NCBI GenBank assembly: GCA_037355855.1
Contig: CM074760.1
Location: 6,378,501-6,442,500 of the forward strand
Reading direction: 5' to 3'
DNA length: 64,000 nt
Origin: Pseudo-nitzschia pungens
Taxonomy: Eukaryota; Bacillariophyta; Bacillariophyceae; Bacillariales; Bacillariaceae
In this document: positions 1-12,726 of the stretch, piece by piece
How the letters are laid out: each line of letters begins with the position of its first letter
Position numbering within the stretch: position 1 is the first letter of the stretch
The notes under the pieces: generated by a model
Seen by the model: only the letters and a program-made list of their open reading frames with translations
Databases searched by the model: none
Told to the model about the DNA's origin: nothing
Position numbers and translations under genes: made by a program

Positions 1-632
1 GTCTTGTGAAAGCAAATCGTTGCGACGAGCTGCTGAAAGGATTGGACAATGACACAATGATTTCATTGCACATTACTGATCGAGGCGAAACCGAGTCGGT
101 TGGGTATAGTCCAACTCAGAGTACTACTTTACGCGTAATATCTTCTCTCTCGAGTAAAATGCCAGAAAAACGATTCGAGGACTGCCTCGATTTATTCGAG
201 AGAAACATGGGAGAAATGTACAAAAGTAGCTCTTGGGGTCTCAATATGGAAGAGAAGTCGGCGGAAATCACAAACGACAAGGCGCGATTTTTGCTTGTTC
301 TCGACGATGAGGAGAAACTAGCAGGCTTTGTTCATTTTCGCTTTGAATATGACGATGAAGAGAACCCATCATGCGCCGTAATGTATCTGTATGAAATTCA
401 AATCGAATCGATGTATCGAAGATGTGGACTGGGGAAGAGGTTGATGGCAATGGCTGAAGGCATCGCTCGGAACCAATCAATGGCAAAGATAGTGTTAACT
501 GTTTTCAAAGAGAATCACCAAGCAATGGCATTTTACACGAAAACCTTGAGGTATAAGGTTGACGAATCTAGCCCAAGCAAGTTTGGCGATGACAATGCTG
601 ATTATGAAATTTTGAGTTTGAAGATTTCGTGA
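1..632 (+). CDS. NAA40: N-alpha-acetyltransferase 40 (NatD), 5' partial
   Basis: GNAT-fold acetyltransferase of the NAA40 family, which acetylates the N-terminus of histones H2A and H4. The frame enters from the window edge (no ATG; the first in-frame candidates are non-ATG codons) and ends at 632, so the N-terminus is missing. Family hallmarks are clear: MYKSSSWG, FVHFRFEYDDEE, LYEIQIES followed by the acetyl-CoA loop RRCGLGKRL, LTVFKENHQAMAFY and the closing DESSPS. The family's usual length is about 200-240 residues and roughly 208 are visible, so little is lost. It lies tail-to-tail with phytoene synthase, 388 bp away. Identity rests on motif recognition of the whole C-terminal half. Confidence 0.88.
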   Translation, partial: LVKANRCDELLKGLDNDTMISLHITDRGETESVGYSPTQSTTLRVISSLSSKMPEKRFEDCLDLFERNMGEMYKSSSWGLNMEEKSAEITNDKARFLLVLDDEEKLAGFVHFRFEYDDEENPSCAVMYLYEIQIESMYRRCGLGKRLMAMAEGIARNQSMAKIVLTVFKENHQAMAFYTKTLRYKVDESSPSKFGDDNADYEILSLKIS

Positions 633-1020
633 AGACAAATGATTATTCCCTTTTATGGGAAACAACAGAAATGCCTGGCTTGACAACTAAAACGACTAGA
701 GCTAATTGGGAAATTTTGTTCGTTCCATTTTGTTATCATTACTTGTAAAATCGACGTGGCGTTTGCCGTCAAAGAGACTTGGCGGAGAAAAAGAACCGAA
801 AAATTGACGGTATTGTCGTATCCTCGAGTCGAGTTTTGTTCGTGACAGAAATCGTTTATGTTGTATTGTGAGTTGGGATTTCTGGGGTTTCTGTCTAATC
901 AATCGTTATGATTGAATCGATTGTCCCAAAAAAGTATGCGTTGCGTGAATTCCTATGCTTGCGTGTTGCGTGATCGATCATGATCTGGACTTAAACGTTC
1001 CGGAGTCGTCGGAAATCGGC
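633..1020. other. Intergenic, convergent 3' ends
   Basis: The 388 bp between the stop codons of NAA40 and phytoene synthase. I see no convincing coding frame, RNA gene or repeat; it presumably holds both 3' UTRs. Confidence 0.6.
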
Positions 1021-2605
1021 TCAAGGTGTGGGTTCCTCGAGACTCGGGATTTGCTTGTCACCAGGCAGGGGAATTGTTCTAGAAATGTCTTGCGTTCGGT
1101 ACCAGGAAAACGGAATGATAGATAGTTTTTCCCATTTGTCTACATATGCACGGGTCGTCAGAGTGTCGTATCCATTATCTTCAATCTTATCAAGAATCTT
1201 CCCATATGCATCGAGAGCACTCTGGACTGGTAATCTACTCTCCTCGGATAGCATGAATACACCTCTACGCGCTCTTTCATAGTACATTCTGGCTCGTGCA
1301 ATTTGGAATTTCATCATGTTGATATAGTTCTCGTTCACTTTCTGCTCAAACAGTTGCTCTTTCGTCACTCCAAATCTTTCCATATCTTCTATTGGAAGAT
1401 ACACTCTACCGCGAGTTGTGGCGTCCTCCCCAACATCTCTCAAAATGTTTGTAAGTTGAAAGGCAACTCCAAGGGACAACGCAGGCTCTCTGCGGAAAAG
1501 TAAAGGTTTAGAGAATTGTGAGACGAACATTAGTGAAATGCGAATATCTTGTCGCGGCGAGTGTCTCTTGCGCCAAATTCCATGTCAAACGCTATAATAC
1601 TTACTTGGCAGTGATTTCGTCGTAACCTGTAGCGCATCCAAAAACGGGCAAACACATCAACCCAACTGTTCCAGCTACTCTATAGCAGTACAAATGAAGG
1701 TCGTCGAAATTCTCGTATGTGTCAGTTCCAAGGTCAGGAACATCCATGAGCATTCCACGAACCATATCTACAAATGGTGTAATGGGTAGCGTTGGATACT
1801 TGACCAAAACGTCCAAGAGGCAAAGATCAAAGACATCTTCGACCTCTCCGTATTTCCAAAGATTTTCTAAACGCGTCTCCCAGATGCCCAAGTCTGAAAG
1901 CATTTCATCATCATTGTCGCGGGGAGCATCTACTATCTCATCAGTCCGGCGGCACCAAACGTAAATTGCCCAGATCGCTTCGCGTTGTGCCTGCGGCATA
2001 AGTTGAGTCCCAAGGTAAAAAGTTTTGGCAAAGGCACTGGTCACCTCCCCTGATTCAACGAATGCTTGTCGCAAAATTTTCGCAAAACTTTCCTTCTGAT
2101 TCGGTGTTATAGAAGTCGAGCCGTGGACTTCGTCGTATGCATCAGCAACGGAACTCGGTCGTTTTTCGAAGAAACCCTCTGCAGATTGAGATCTTAGGAA
2201 CGCTGCACATTTTTGAATCTCATCGTTCGTTGCGAATAATCCTAGTTCGTGTCCTACTTCACCAATGACATCGTCATTAATTCCAAGAATTTTGTCGGAT
2301 AACTGCGCATTTTTCACGTTCCCGTTTGCTATTTCTTCCTTCGCAAGTCGGAGCGCGTCCTCGGCTCGTGAAGGACCGCGAGTGGATTCGAAGTCAATAA
2401 CTTTCCCTCCTTCGAGGACCTTTCCAGAAACTTTTTCTTCGTCTTCTGATTTAGTTGCGAGAGAATAGAGGATCGAATTTCGATTCTGATCATTGCTCGA
2501 ACGAGACAATATCACGCCGTTGGCGTTTACGTTCGGAGCTACAAAAGCATCAACGAAGGATGTCGACGTCAGAAACGCCATCCAGGCAACAAACGAGAGT
2601 CTCAT
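1021..2605 (-). CDS. PSY: Phytoene synthase, plastid-targeted
   Basis: Joins two geranylgeranyl diphosphates to phytoene, the first committed step of carotenoid synthesis. Two exons, 2605-1605 and 1489-1021, with a 115-bp GTAAGT...CAG intron; the spliced frame gives 489 residues and reads through the junction as ITAKEPALSLGVAFQLTN. The first Asp-rich motif RRTDEIVDAPRD lies near residue 220 and the second, DVGEDATTRGRVYLP, near 353; both bind the Mg-diphosphate. The N-terminus is a hydrophobic signal (residues 1-20) then DAFVAP, the bipartite plastid-import motif of diatoms. Residues 40-150 are a less conserved linker. It is divergent from the myosin gene. Squalene synthase is the main alternative but the second motif and the plastid signal argue for PSY. 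Confidence 0.93.
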
Positions 2606-3771
2606 TTTCTATTACTGTCTCGTCTGTGATTTCGACAACGGCTGCTTTCTTCAGATAGTCGAATGTGAAGAAAAGTGAAGTTCTGTTACTAGGTCGATTC
2701 AATAATTGAAATCGAAGAAGACAGATGATGTTGGGTGACGAGCCTTGCAGCTAGACGAGTCCGGGAGTGGTCAACGCTGAGGAATCTATTTCACCTACAG
2801 TTGGCAAGTGAGTTGTCGAAAGTTGATCGACTTGGGATAGCGATGAAGAAAGAAAACCTTTCGGCAACCAAGTTGAAGTGTTATTGCACCGAGGAGATCA
2901 AGAATCGAGGGAGTAAGACTACTCGTAATCCACTTGGGAACAAGGGCAGCGAATAGATGATAGAGATAGAATTGTATTTTTTCGTTTCCCACTGCTATTA
3001 CGCGTGTAATTTGTAATTTCCTCTCTTAATGATTTCCGTTGTGTGATTGGTACACCATTACGTGTTCCATCCCAATCAACAAAATGTTGTTCCCTGCCCC
3101 CTGGTTCCCTGATTGTTTGTTTCCTGGTGTGGATTGTTCTTCCACCACCAACATCTCAAGATGTGGTTCAAGGTTGATCGACGTACGTACGCTATCATAA
3201 ATGCCTTTGATCCCATGACGTCTCACTCGTGAATAATGAATCCCGTTAAGAAGGCGCACCTGCGCGACAAGATTCGACTCCGTGCAACCATTGACGACGT
3301 CAAAGCTCAGCTGATGCCGACCGGGCGTCAACGCAACGGCTCAAAACCCCCCCTCTACACAGCGCTCTGGAATATCGCTCGCTAAGGTTACCTGCGAAAC
3401 TCTCTGTCAACCAATTCTCATCACAAAACAATGAAAAAGGCATTGTGCTCGATGTCAGAGGATCAGAAATAAATTTGCGTTGCTGGAACCTGTCATTTCA
3501 CAAGTTTTTCATTCCCGTAACAACACCTGCACTTGACTCTAACATACACATTGGTTGTAGAGTCGTCTTTGTGGTTGGAAGGAACAGTCATTCTTGTGTA
3601 CTGAAATCCATCGCAATCCTTCGTCGGCGTAGAAGAGTGACGCCGTAGAAGCCGAGGAAGCGAAGAGATTTGCATTGGTCATATCATCTTCATCGTCGAT
3701 CGATCAGTTCACGTAAGCCTGTCATTGTACGCCATTCTTGGCAAGTATAATAGAATCCAGAAGAAAGGACA
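2606..3771. other. Intergenic, divergent promoter region
   Basis: 1.17 kb between the starts of phytoene synthase (-) and myosin (+). Short frames on both strands lack family features or splice context. It should contain both promoters; I cannot point to a reliable TATA box or operator. Confidence 0.5.
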
Positions 3772-6700
3772 ATGGAGGCCGGAACTTATGTCTGGTGCTC
3801 GGCAGACCCCAAGAGCGACGAAGCTTGGATCTTAGCCGAGGTCATTAAGAAAGGAGACACCGAGATCGAACTGCAACAAGTCGACAAGAGAGACAATGTT
3901 TTCACACGAGAGCTAGACGCCAAAGACGAAGATTCTGGAGCGGTCAAGTTCAAGGGTGTGGAGCTCGCAAATGCTCCGTTGAGCGAAGAAGAAAGAGCAT
4001 CTGGAGCCGACAATGATCTGATCGCACTTCCTCACTTGCACGAGCCTGCTATTCTTCATGCAGTGAGCGAACGTTTCATGCATGGATCAATCTATACGTG
4101 GACTGGACCAGTTATCATTGCTGTGAATCCATTTCAAAGATTGCCGTTGTATACGGATGTAAGTGAACTGTCGGTTGGTGAAGTGACTATTTGCGAACGT
4201 GACTTTTGGTCACTTTTTACGGTCCCCAATGACTGATATTTTGTTTTGCCGATCTCTTGCATATCTAATTTGTGATGATTCTTGCAGGAAATTCGTGAGC
4301 ATTACAGAACGGAAGGATTGTTTCGATCGCAGGGCATGGGAAGTGATGGTGAGCTAGAACCCCATCCTTTTGCCGTCGCTGACAAGTCCTACCGTCAAAT
4401 GATGTCGGAAGGTCGCAGGTCGCAAGCGATCCTTATTTCGGGAGAATCTGGAGCTGGAAAGACAGAAACGACCAAGATTGTTATGTCGTATCTGACGACG
4501 CTTGGAGCAATGGGTTCTCATGAAGAAGAAAAGAAAGAAGGCGAACTCTCTGTTATGGAACGGGTGTTGCAGACAAATCCCGTTCTCGAGGCTTTCGGTA
4601 ACGCCCGTACTCTTCGTAACGACAACTCCTCCCGTTTCGGTAAATTTATTGAACTCGGATTCAATAGAGCCGGTCAATTAATGGGAGCTAAGGTGGAGAC
4701 TTACCTCCTTGAAAAGGTTCGCGTCGCCTTTCACGCAACCGGAGAACGTAACTACCACATGTTCTATCAATTGCTGCGTGGTGCAAACCAGGAACAAAAG
4801 GAAAAATACGGATTATTGGAAGGAAGTACAGGTGGATACGAATTGGCCAACTGTTTCCATTATACCAAACAAGGAGGAGCTCCAGAACTTCGCGAGTACA
4901 CTGATGAAGCAACTTTCGCCTACACAATTAAGGCAATGCGCGCTCTTGGATGGGCAGAAGAACTGATCGACAGTGTACTGTCACTCATCGCAGGGTTGCT
5001 GCATCTCGGAGAAATTGCGCTGGTTGCGAAGACATCCGATTCCGGAATGGATGTGGCAGACATTGAAGACATGGATTCTCTCAAACGGACAGCTACTCTT
5101 TTGGGTGTTGACGTGGAGAAAATTGCTTTTGCTTTAACACAGAGAGTTGTTGTTGCAAGAGGAGAAGAGATTAAGACAGAACTTACTCTCGAAAGGGCAA
5201 TAGACGCTCGAGATGCCCTCGCAAAAACAATATACGGATCACTCTTTCTCTGGGTTGTTGCCCAAGTGAACAAAAGTATCCAGTGGGAAAATGATTCCGA
5301 TATTCGATCCTCAATTGGTGTCCTTGATATTTTTGGGTTTGAATGCTTCAAAATCAACTCCTTCGAACAGTTGTGTATCAACTACACCAACGAAGCTCTT
5401 CAGCAACAATTCAACAAGTTCATTTTCAAATTGGAACAAGAAGAGTACGAGGCCGAAGGTATCCAGTGGGCCTTTATTTCTTTCCCGGATAATCAGGACT
5501 GTCTAGACACAATTCAGCAGAAAAAGACTGGTATTCTGGCGATGCTTGATGATGAATGCCGTCTTCCAAGAGGTTCCGACAGAAACTTTTGCAAGCGTCT
5601 ACTCGATCAATGGCTACCAGGAAAAGGACAGGTCGTTTCTGACAATACTCGAATCCATTCGTCAAAAATGCAGCAAGGGAAGTCTATCTTCTGTGTTAGA
5701 CATTTCGCTGGTTTAGTAGAATACTCTGCAGAGACTAGTTTTATGGAAAAGAACAAGGATGAGATTCCCATTGCCGCACAAAATCTTTTCGAAACAGCTC
5801 CGTCTGACCTGATCAAGGAGTGTTATGCAATTCAAAAAAAAGAAACCGAAGAAAAAAAGCCAGAAGAGTCTTCGACAAGGAGAGGACCAGCGAAACAAAA
5901 GACTGTTGGAATGCAGTTCAAGCAACAATTATTAGGATTGATCTCAAATGTAGAGAGTACTGATCCGCACTACATCAGATGTCTCAAACCGAATGACGCG
6001 GCGAAACCGAATATGCTTACTCGTAAGCGTCTGACAGAGCAGCTCAGATACGGTGGTGTTCTTGAAGCTGTTCGTGTAGCTCGAGCTGGATACCCAGTTC
6101 GACTTGTGCATGGGGCCTTTTTCCAACGATTCAGAATGTTGTTGCCTCACATTCCGGATGAACAGATTCCATGGAATTTGGAAGGGCAAGAAGCTCAATC
6201 CCTTTGTACGAAGCTGATTGTTACATGTCTGGAAGAAGGGCAGAAACAGAAGGAGAAAGGAAGGTTAGACCCAAAAGAACCAGGAATCAGTAAATTCGAG
6301 AAAATTCGTCGAATGCAAAGGCAGCCTGAGCCAATGGACTTCCCTCAATCAGATGTCCAATTGGGAAAAACAAAGGTGTTCATGAGAAAGCCCCCTCACG
6401 ATGCTCTTGAATCCCACCGTGTATTCCATCAGAGTGCAAGCGCAACCATGATTCAATGCTGGGTAAGAGGGTTGGAGAGAAGAAAGCAGTATCTCATCGC
6501 GCAAGACGCTCTCCTTACAATCCAGCGTTGTTACCGTGGCTACAAAGGAAGGGCAAGGTATGTGGATAAAGCGAATTTATATGAAGAATTGTCTGTTTTG
6601 CGTATTGAATCTAAACCATCTCTCCCTTCATTTGTTCAGATGGACCTCCTTGCGACGAGCTGCGGCGTCGTTGCTTCTTACAAATCATTTCCGCATGCAG

Positions 6701-9152
6701 ATCAACAGACGACGATTTGTGCGTGCTAAGAAAGGTACGACAAAATTCCAAGCTGCCTTTCGTGGAGTTCAAACTCGTCGGTTGTTGGCTGCCATCAGAG
6801 TCACCACATATTACCGAAAGTATCGCGCCCACAGAGCGTTCAAGATGCTCAAATCAGCTGTCATTGCACTGCAATGCAAGATCCGAGTCAGTATGGCGAA
6901 GAAGGCTGTCGCATGTCTAAAGGGTGAGCAAAAGAATATTGGAAAGCTTCGAGAGAATAACGAGCGTTTGAAGATGGAAATGAACAGTTTGAAGGCCATG
7001 CTTGCAGCACAGGCAAAGGAAGGTGCACAATCTGCGGCACACTCGGCTGAGTTGAAAGAGAAGCAGGATGAAATCTCTCGACTCGAAAAACGTGTTGCAG
7101 AACTGGAGACGAAGCTTGCGGAAGAAAAGGCCATGATCCAAAAACTTGAATCTGAACTTCAGCAACAGAAGGAGCAAGCAGCTCAAGATTTGGCAAGTGC
7201 AGTTCATCGAAAGCAACGATCCACTGTTCAACTTTCACCGAAACGCGGTTCTGCTGTAACCGTGGACCCTGGTGTCAGCCTTCAGATGCCAGGACCACCT
7301 AAAGATTATGTCAGCCCAGATGTTCTGGCGAAACATAAGAGAAATCTTTCGAAGCTTGAGCAGGCTCTTCGTGTAGAGAAGAAACTTCGCCAAGATGCGG
7401 ATGGTGAAGTCATCAAACTACGAGCAGCTATCAATGGCGTGCAGCTTAGTGATGCTGAAGTCAAGGATCTTCTTTCCAAAAAACAAGAGGAAGCGAAGGC
7501 CACAATGAGGTACGTGACAAAAGATCAAGGGAGGGGGAGAGAAATTCATTCTCGCCTACCTCCTTTCGTGTATACTCTTCGTCTAAGTAGTTGCATGTGC
7601 TTTGTATTATGGATGTTCGATCGGTTTGAGTAGAATTGTTTTGGTGGTTTTGATTATTCTGGGAGTGAACTTGTCGATTTTTGTATTTTGTATTCGACGA
7701 CGGACACATTTCAATGCGACGCTCCTTCTTATTGAAAAGTTGGAACTGGAAACTTTGAAGTGAATGGCTTTTTTTGTAAAATAGTGTTTCTAGCTTTCTT
7801 CTGATTTGATTTAGGACAAATTGAAACGGATCTTAACTGTTTTGTGGACAAACTAACATAATTGTATCACTGCCTTCATGTGTCCAGATCCGGAGATGCT
7901 CCCGAAATTGCGGGAAAAGAACCAGTTCAGCAAAAGTCGAGCTTGGCGAGAGCCATGGAAGGCATCTCGTCGACTTTTGGAGGTGGTGACAAGTCGAAGG
8001 ATAAGAAATCAACGTCGGACCATCTCATGCCAAAGATTCGAAGAGGAGGAAAGGGAGAAGAAAAGAAGGAAGATACTGTTGTTGTTGGTTGGAAGGCGGA
8101 TGTAAGGAGCAGAAAACAACGAGAAGAAGTTCTTCGCGACGAAGTACACAGATTCGAATCGCAGATGAAGGGTTCTGTTCATTCCCTTGAGGAAGGTGTT
8201 GATGTGACAATGTGGCAAATGAACCGTGGTGAAGAGAAAAACGCACCAGCAGAGTTTGCACTGAAATCATCTCACGTCACTGTCCGAGTCCAAAAGAAAG
8301 GAGACATGTGGGTTCAGGCTATGGTCAACTTTACCATGCGAGGTGGTTACTTGAGCAAAGCGATCGGGCGCAACCGTGGCGGTGAGTGAACTTTGTTCAT
8401 TAATTTTGGTGTTGTTTCCTTGGGTATTCACATTTTTGGCATCAACTAATCCCCTTCTTGTTTTCTGTTCAACAGCGAACAAAACCGCCTTGGAACCTTT
8501 GTCGATGCACGATATTTTAGAGGTGAAGGCAGGGTGCTCTGGTTATGATCACACCGAGCTTCCGTCTGCAGCTGGACGGTCGAAATCGAAGGACGGAAAG
8601 AGGAAGAGCGAGAACCGTCAGGGTAGCCTTTTCATTACGTTGACCGCAACGCCAACACCAATGGCCGCAACTCGGTCGTACATTTTGAGATTCAAGTCGA
8701 GATCTGCAAGAAATGAATTCCTCAATGGCATGCGCTGTGTGATGGCAGATATGCAGATTCATGAGGGTGTCAGCATTTCTGGTCTTCAAACCTCACCTGA
8801 GACTGAGGAGTACGACGATGACGAAGAAGTCATGGTCCCTCTCGGAGCGGTGAACAAGGTCATGAACAGTGAACGTGAGGCCTATGACCGAATTCTTCTG
8901 ATGCTTCTTCAAGGATATGAGGATATCAAAGAAAGAGAAGATGAACTTCTCAAATTGCGCAAGAAACTTGAAAATGTCATGGAAGAGTCTGCTGAGAAGG
9001 ATCGTGTGCAGGCTAATGACTCTAGATTGATCATGCAGCTCAGTAAGAAGCTTGAAACCCTCCTCATGGACAACGAAGACTTGCGAGATCAAAATGATCG
9101 CCTCAATACTAGGTTGATTGCCGCAGAGTGCGAGAAAATGAATTCTCAATAG
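3772..9152 (+). CDS. Unconventional myosin with IQ motifs, coiled coils and a PH-like tail domain
   Basis: Actin motor. Five exons: 3772-4158, 4288-6557, 6640-7509, 7888-8381 and 8476-9152, all GT-AG, giving 1565 residues. The motor (about residues 60-830) has the P-loop GESGAGKTE (from residue 181), switch I NDNSSRFGKF, switch II DIFGFECF and the actin-binding HYIRCLKPN. IQ-type repeats follow (MIQCWVRGLERR, TIQRCYRGYKGR, FQAAFRGVQTRR and more), then a coiled coil near residues 940-1040. Exons 4-5 encode a region with PH-like features (HDILEVKAGCSG ... SYILRFKSRSARNEFLNG), followed by an acidic patch and a C-terminal coiled coil with predicted heptads. There is no dilute, FERM or MyTH4 domain. 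Reading past the exon 2 donor gives an early stop at 6729, so splicing is required. Class cannot be assigned from memory; stramenopile-specific classes are likely. Confidence 0.93.
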
Positions 9153-9396
9153 ATATACATGCTCAAACGTAAAAAATTGAAGATATTATAGTCTATTTGA
9201 ATGTCAGAATGCTTGATCTCCAGCCTACAGCGTAGACGTGCCTGAAGCCAATATTTTTGGATTTTACCTTTTCATACCGGTTTGTGTCTATAAGGATGCC
9301 AACTACCAAAGAAAGGAGTTACTCGTGATCGCAGAAACTCTTAAATGCTCGGCCTGAAGATGTTTGGAATGCGAACAAAGGTGTGTAAGCGATGCA

Positions 9397-10493
9397 TTAG
9401 ATTGAAAACGTATCGCCAAAGATGACACTTGTCAGCGCATCGCGAAAAAACTTACGCATGAGGCGGGCTAGAATTGACATATTCTCTGCGTCTGATGATG
9501 CATTGGTCTCTTCTAGAATTTTTGCTATATCCTTGGAATCGATTTTTGGATTACAATAGGAAACGTCATAGTTATCCTCATCGTTTAAAAAGAGAGTAAA
9601 TGTAAACAGTCTCGAAGGATCATTAGGATCTACGTGATCAAATGTGAACCTAGCGTGAAAGGAATCACAAATAGTGAGTTGCCGACCAGACTCTATGTAT
9701 CGGTAGAAACACAACGTTTGACACATCTGCGAAAACTCTTTAGATAGAACTAGAACTCACCGTAACTCTCCGTGTCCGGTTCGTTGGAAGTCCATGCCCA
9801 TCTTTTTATAATTGACTACACCTTGTGTTAGATCATCGATAGTAGTATTTTTCGATTCTTCTACTCTTTTTTTCAGGGCAGCTGCATCACCTGCCCGAAT
9901 GCGCTGTTTTGATTCCTCTAGGGAAACATCTGCAAGCAACATTAAGTAAAGAAGCAAAGACGTTCATTTTGTGAACCTATATGATAAAACTGAATAATAC
10001 GTACAAGAAAGCTTCACTGGATTGACCTATCGTTTGAGAACTTACCTTTCACTCTTTTCTCCCTATTTTCTCGTTCTATCTCTAGTTTCATGATCTCCAA
10101 TTGTATTTTCGTAGAGGCATCGTCCAGTGATTTTTTTCTAGAAGCAATGTTTTCTTTGCGATCTATGATTTCGCCGCCGTCGCCATTTTCTTCGTCGCTC
10201 AAGAAAATTTCACCAGCCATTCCACGTTCTCGTTGAATATGGTTGAGTTCTTTGATCTGAGAATCAATAATATCTTGCTGTTGCACCAGGCATTTGTTGT
10301 ACGACTCGAGACTGAGATCAGCGTTGTATTTTTCGCGTCCAACCCAAGTCTCTATCTTGGCCTTGGATGAGGAGATGGACTCGATCAAAGGAGTTGTGAA
10401 CCCTAGATCGATGGTCCGATCTTTTCGTTCCAGCCCGGCCTTGTATGCGTCGCCATCATTATCGGCATTAACTGATTCGGAAAAAGGAGGCAT
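9397..10493 (-). CDS. SPC25: Kinetochore protein Spc25 (Ndc80 complex)
   Basis: Subunit of the Ndc80 complex, which links kinetochores to microtubules. Three exons, 10493-10046, 9929-9761 and 9649-9397, phases closing to 289 residues. Residues about 75-185 are a charged helical segment consistent with the Spc24/25 coiled coil. The C-terminal globular domain begins at NYKKMGMDFQRTGHGELR and continues FTFDHVDPNDPSRLFTF, then FLNDEDNYDVSYCNPKID and LMRKFFRDAL, the characteristic Spc25 fold order. The ELR/FTF junction exists only after splicing of the second intron. Length is close to the family's 220-290. Recognition rests on the C-terminal pattern. Confidence 0.85.
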
Positions 10494-11192
10494 GATAACG
10501 TATTCTCCTCAATAACGCAACCAAAATACCCGTCTGGTCGTTGAGCCTCTGCCCTTTGTCTAGACTTCGAAAGTTAGAACAACGCGTATTCCTTTCTTTT
10601 CTGAAAATTGGTCCTTGCTTTGGTCGTTCTTGACTGAGAAAAATGATTTTAATGATCACCGATCATCAATGATGATGAATGAATACATTATTATTATTCA
10701 TTTCGATGATTAACTTGTAACTTACTGCATTTTCTGTTCATGACAATTATTTTTGAAATCAGCTGACGGTTATTTACGGTTAGCAAACTCGGGGTGAAGG
10801 AAGACCGCGAAGTCGTGGAGAGAAACACGATTGATTCGACCGTTGCAAGCTCCGGATTACGGTACCTGTACTGTAGGTAATACTTCACTTTTACTGGTAC
10901 TGCCGGTTGAACGCAGTAGACAAGGTTTCTGATCACTGAACTTGGTGCTGAAAAGTAAGACTTACTCTATTATTTTTCAAGTAATCCTTACGATTAACTT
11001 ACTGTACGATTACTGGTAGTCCAGCAACGAGCAACGAGCAACGTTCTCATTCGCCATCGACCACCTCTTGCTTTCAAAACTCATGTTTTAAGACCACTTT
11101 GTCTATGGGTGTTGCTTCTCTTAAAAAGTAGAACACTCACAACTGAACAATACGAACATTTAAAAAAATCTGAAATCCAATATCGAACGAAA
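10494..11192. other. Intergenic, divergent
   Basis: 699 bp between the starts of SPC25 (-) and IST1 (+). Contains an ATTATTATT run near 10688 and a few copies of the TTACTG/GTACTG-type degenerate motif common in this window (10860-11030). No gene supported. Confidence 0.5.
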
Positions 11193-12449
11193 ATGTTGTT
11201 TGACTGGGGATTCAACGCCAACAAACTCAAGCCTCGTGAGTAGGGCAAATTTAAGAGTGCTGGTTTGCCGTCGTTCGCACATTTCAGTTGCTATTGTATA
11301 GAAATCGAATTTTCTAGCGTCGAACATAATGCTGAGTGTTCTGACGATGATCACACTTGTGTTTTTTCTTGTTTGATTGTTCCGTAAGAATTGAAAATGG
11401 CAGTTCACCGTTTTCAGATGGCAAGCAATAAAAAGAGTGCTCTTCTGAAACAAAATATGCGAGAAGTAGCGGTCTTGCTTGCCGAGGATCCACCGAAAGA
11501 AGAGAAAGCTAGAATAAAAGCAGAAGCACTGATTCGCGACGATTACGTAAGTTGGATGTAATCTGGTTCAATGTTGGACACCCAGCGGATGCTGTGCATC
11601 TACTCATGGATACCGCGTTTTTGGTTGCCTTCCCACAATTTCGGATCCTTTTGAATTTTTGTGTTTTAGGTTATCGAAGCTTATGACATTCTCAGCCTTA
11701 ACTGTGAACTACTTAGCGAGAGAATCAAATTGATTCAACACAGTAAGGAGTGTCCACCCGATCTTGTATCGTGCATCTCAACGTTGATGTACGCTGCACC
11801 ACGAGTTGATATTCCAGAATTGCTAGTAGTTCGGAAACAGTTCATTGCAAAGTATGGAAAGAAATTTGATGAAAACGCAATGTCAAATGCAGGCGGGATT
11901 TTGAATGAACGCGTAATGACAAAACTTTCTGTTCAACCCCCAGCAGCGTATCTCGTGCAAACTTATTTGGAGCAAATATGCGAAAAATTTGAGGTGGACT
12001 GGTCACCCACTACTCGTCTATCAGCCACCCAGATGGGAGAACCAATGGCACCTCCGTCTGGGTTTTCCGTGCCAATAGGGCAAGGAACAGGTCTTGGGCA
12101 TATTGCTCACACTGGAATGACGGTGAATGGAGACGACGAAATAACATTCGACGGAGGACAATCGCTGCCACCACCGCGGGCACCTGTTGCAAGTAGTGCA
12201 AAGAGTGATTTCACCGAAGAGACTTACCACTTGCCATCTGCACCGGGTGCATCCAACCCTCCCCCTATGGTTCCACCGCCGGCACCTGGTACCACAACAT
12301 CAAATGGCACGGCAAACAAGGACGACGACGACGACGACGATCAGAATAATGTCGATTCATCTGGAACCCATTCAGCACCATCGGGAGGTAAAGACTCGGC
12401 TTCGTACCAGGACTTGGCCGCAAGGTTCGAGAACTTGAAAAATTTGTAG
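11193..12449 (+). CDS. IST1: IST1-like ESCRT-III regulator with C-terminal MIM1
   Basis: Regulator of Vps4 and ESCRT-III in endosomal sorting and membrane scission. Three exons, 11193-11235, 11404-11546 and 11670-12449, giving 321 residues. The spliced N-terminus MLFDWGFNANKLKP matches the family's short start before helix 1. The Ist1 domain (about 5-175) shows ARIKAEALIRDDYVIEAYDI, DLVSCISTLMYAAPRVD, and LNERVMTKLSVQPPAAYLV. Residues 175-300 are Pro/Gly-rich with a poly-Asp run (12322-12341). The last residues, DLAARFENLKNL, fit the MIT-interacting motif 1, which recruits Vps4-type MIT domains. It is convergent with an MIT-domain gene 277 bp downstream. Confidence 0.93.
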
Positions 12450-12726
12450 ACTACTAGTTTCTGTTCAAAAGGTTTTACATTTACCCTGCTATTCTGGATA
12501 GCCGCCCATTTATCCAACCTCACCATGGAAAGAGAGTCGCCCAAATCAGAGATATTTGTTGACCGAATGACGACCTTCTCGTTGCCTTTCTAGAAAAACA
12601 ATTTGCGTTAAAACTTCTTAGTCGGACGTAACCGTTCCCGCAACCTTGGTTTATTATTGGACGGAGTGCAACGAAAAGGAATAGTTCGCACTACGTAATA
12701 CGGAACGACTTAAATTTCATTTAATT

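Noticed and set aside
3026..3331. A 101-residue minus frame between phytoene synthase and myosin
   Set aside because: No family match, no intron signals linking it to either gene.
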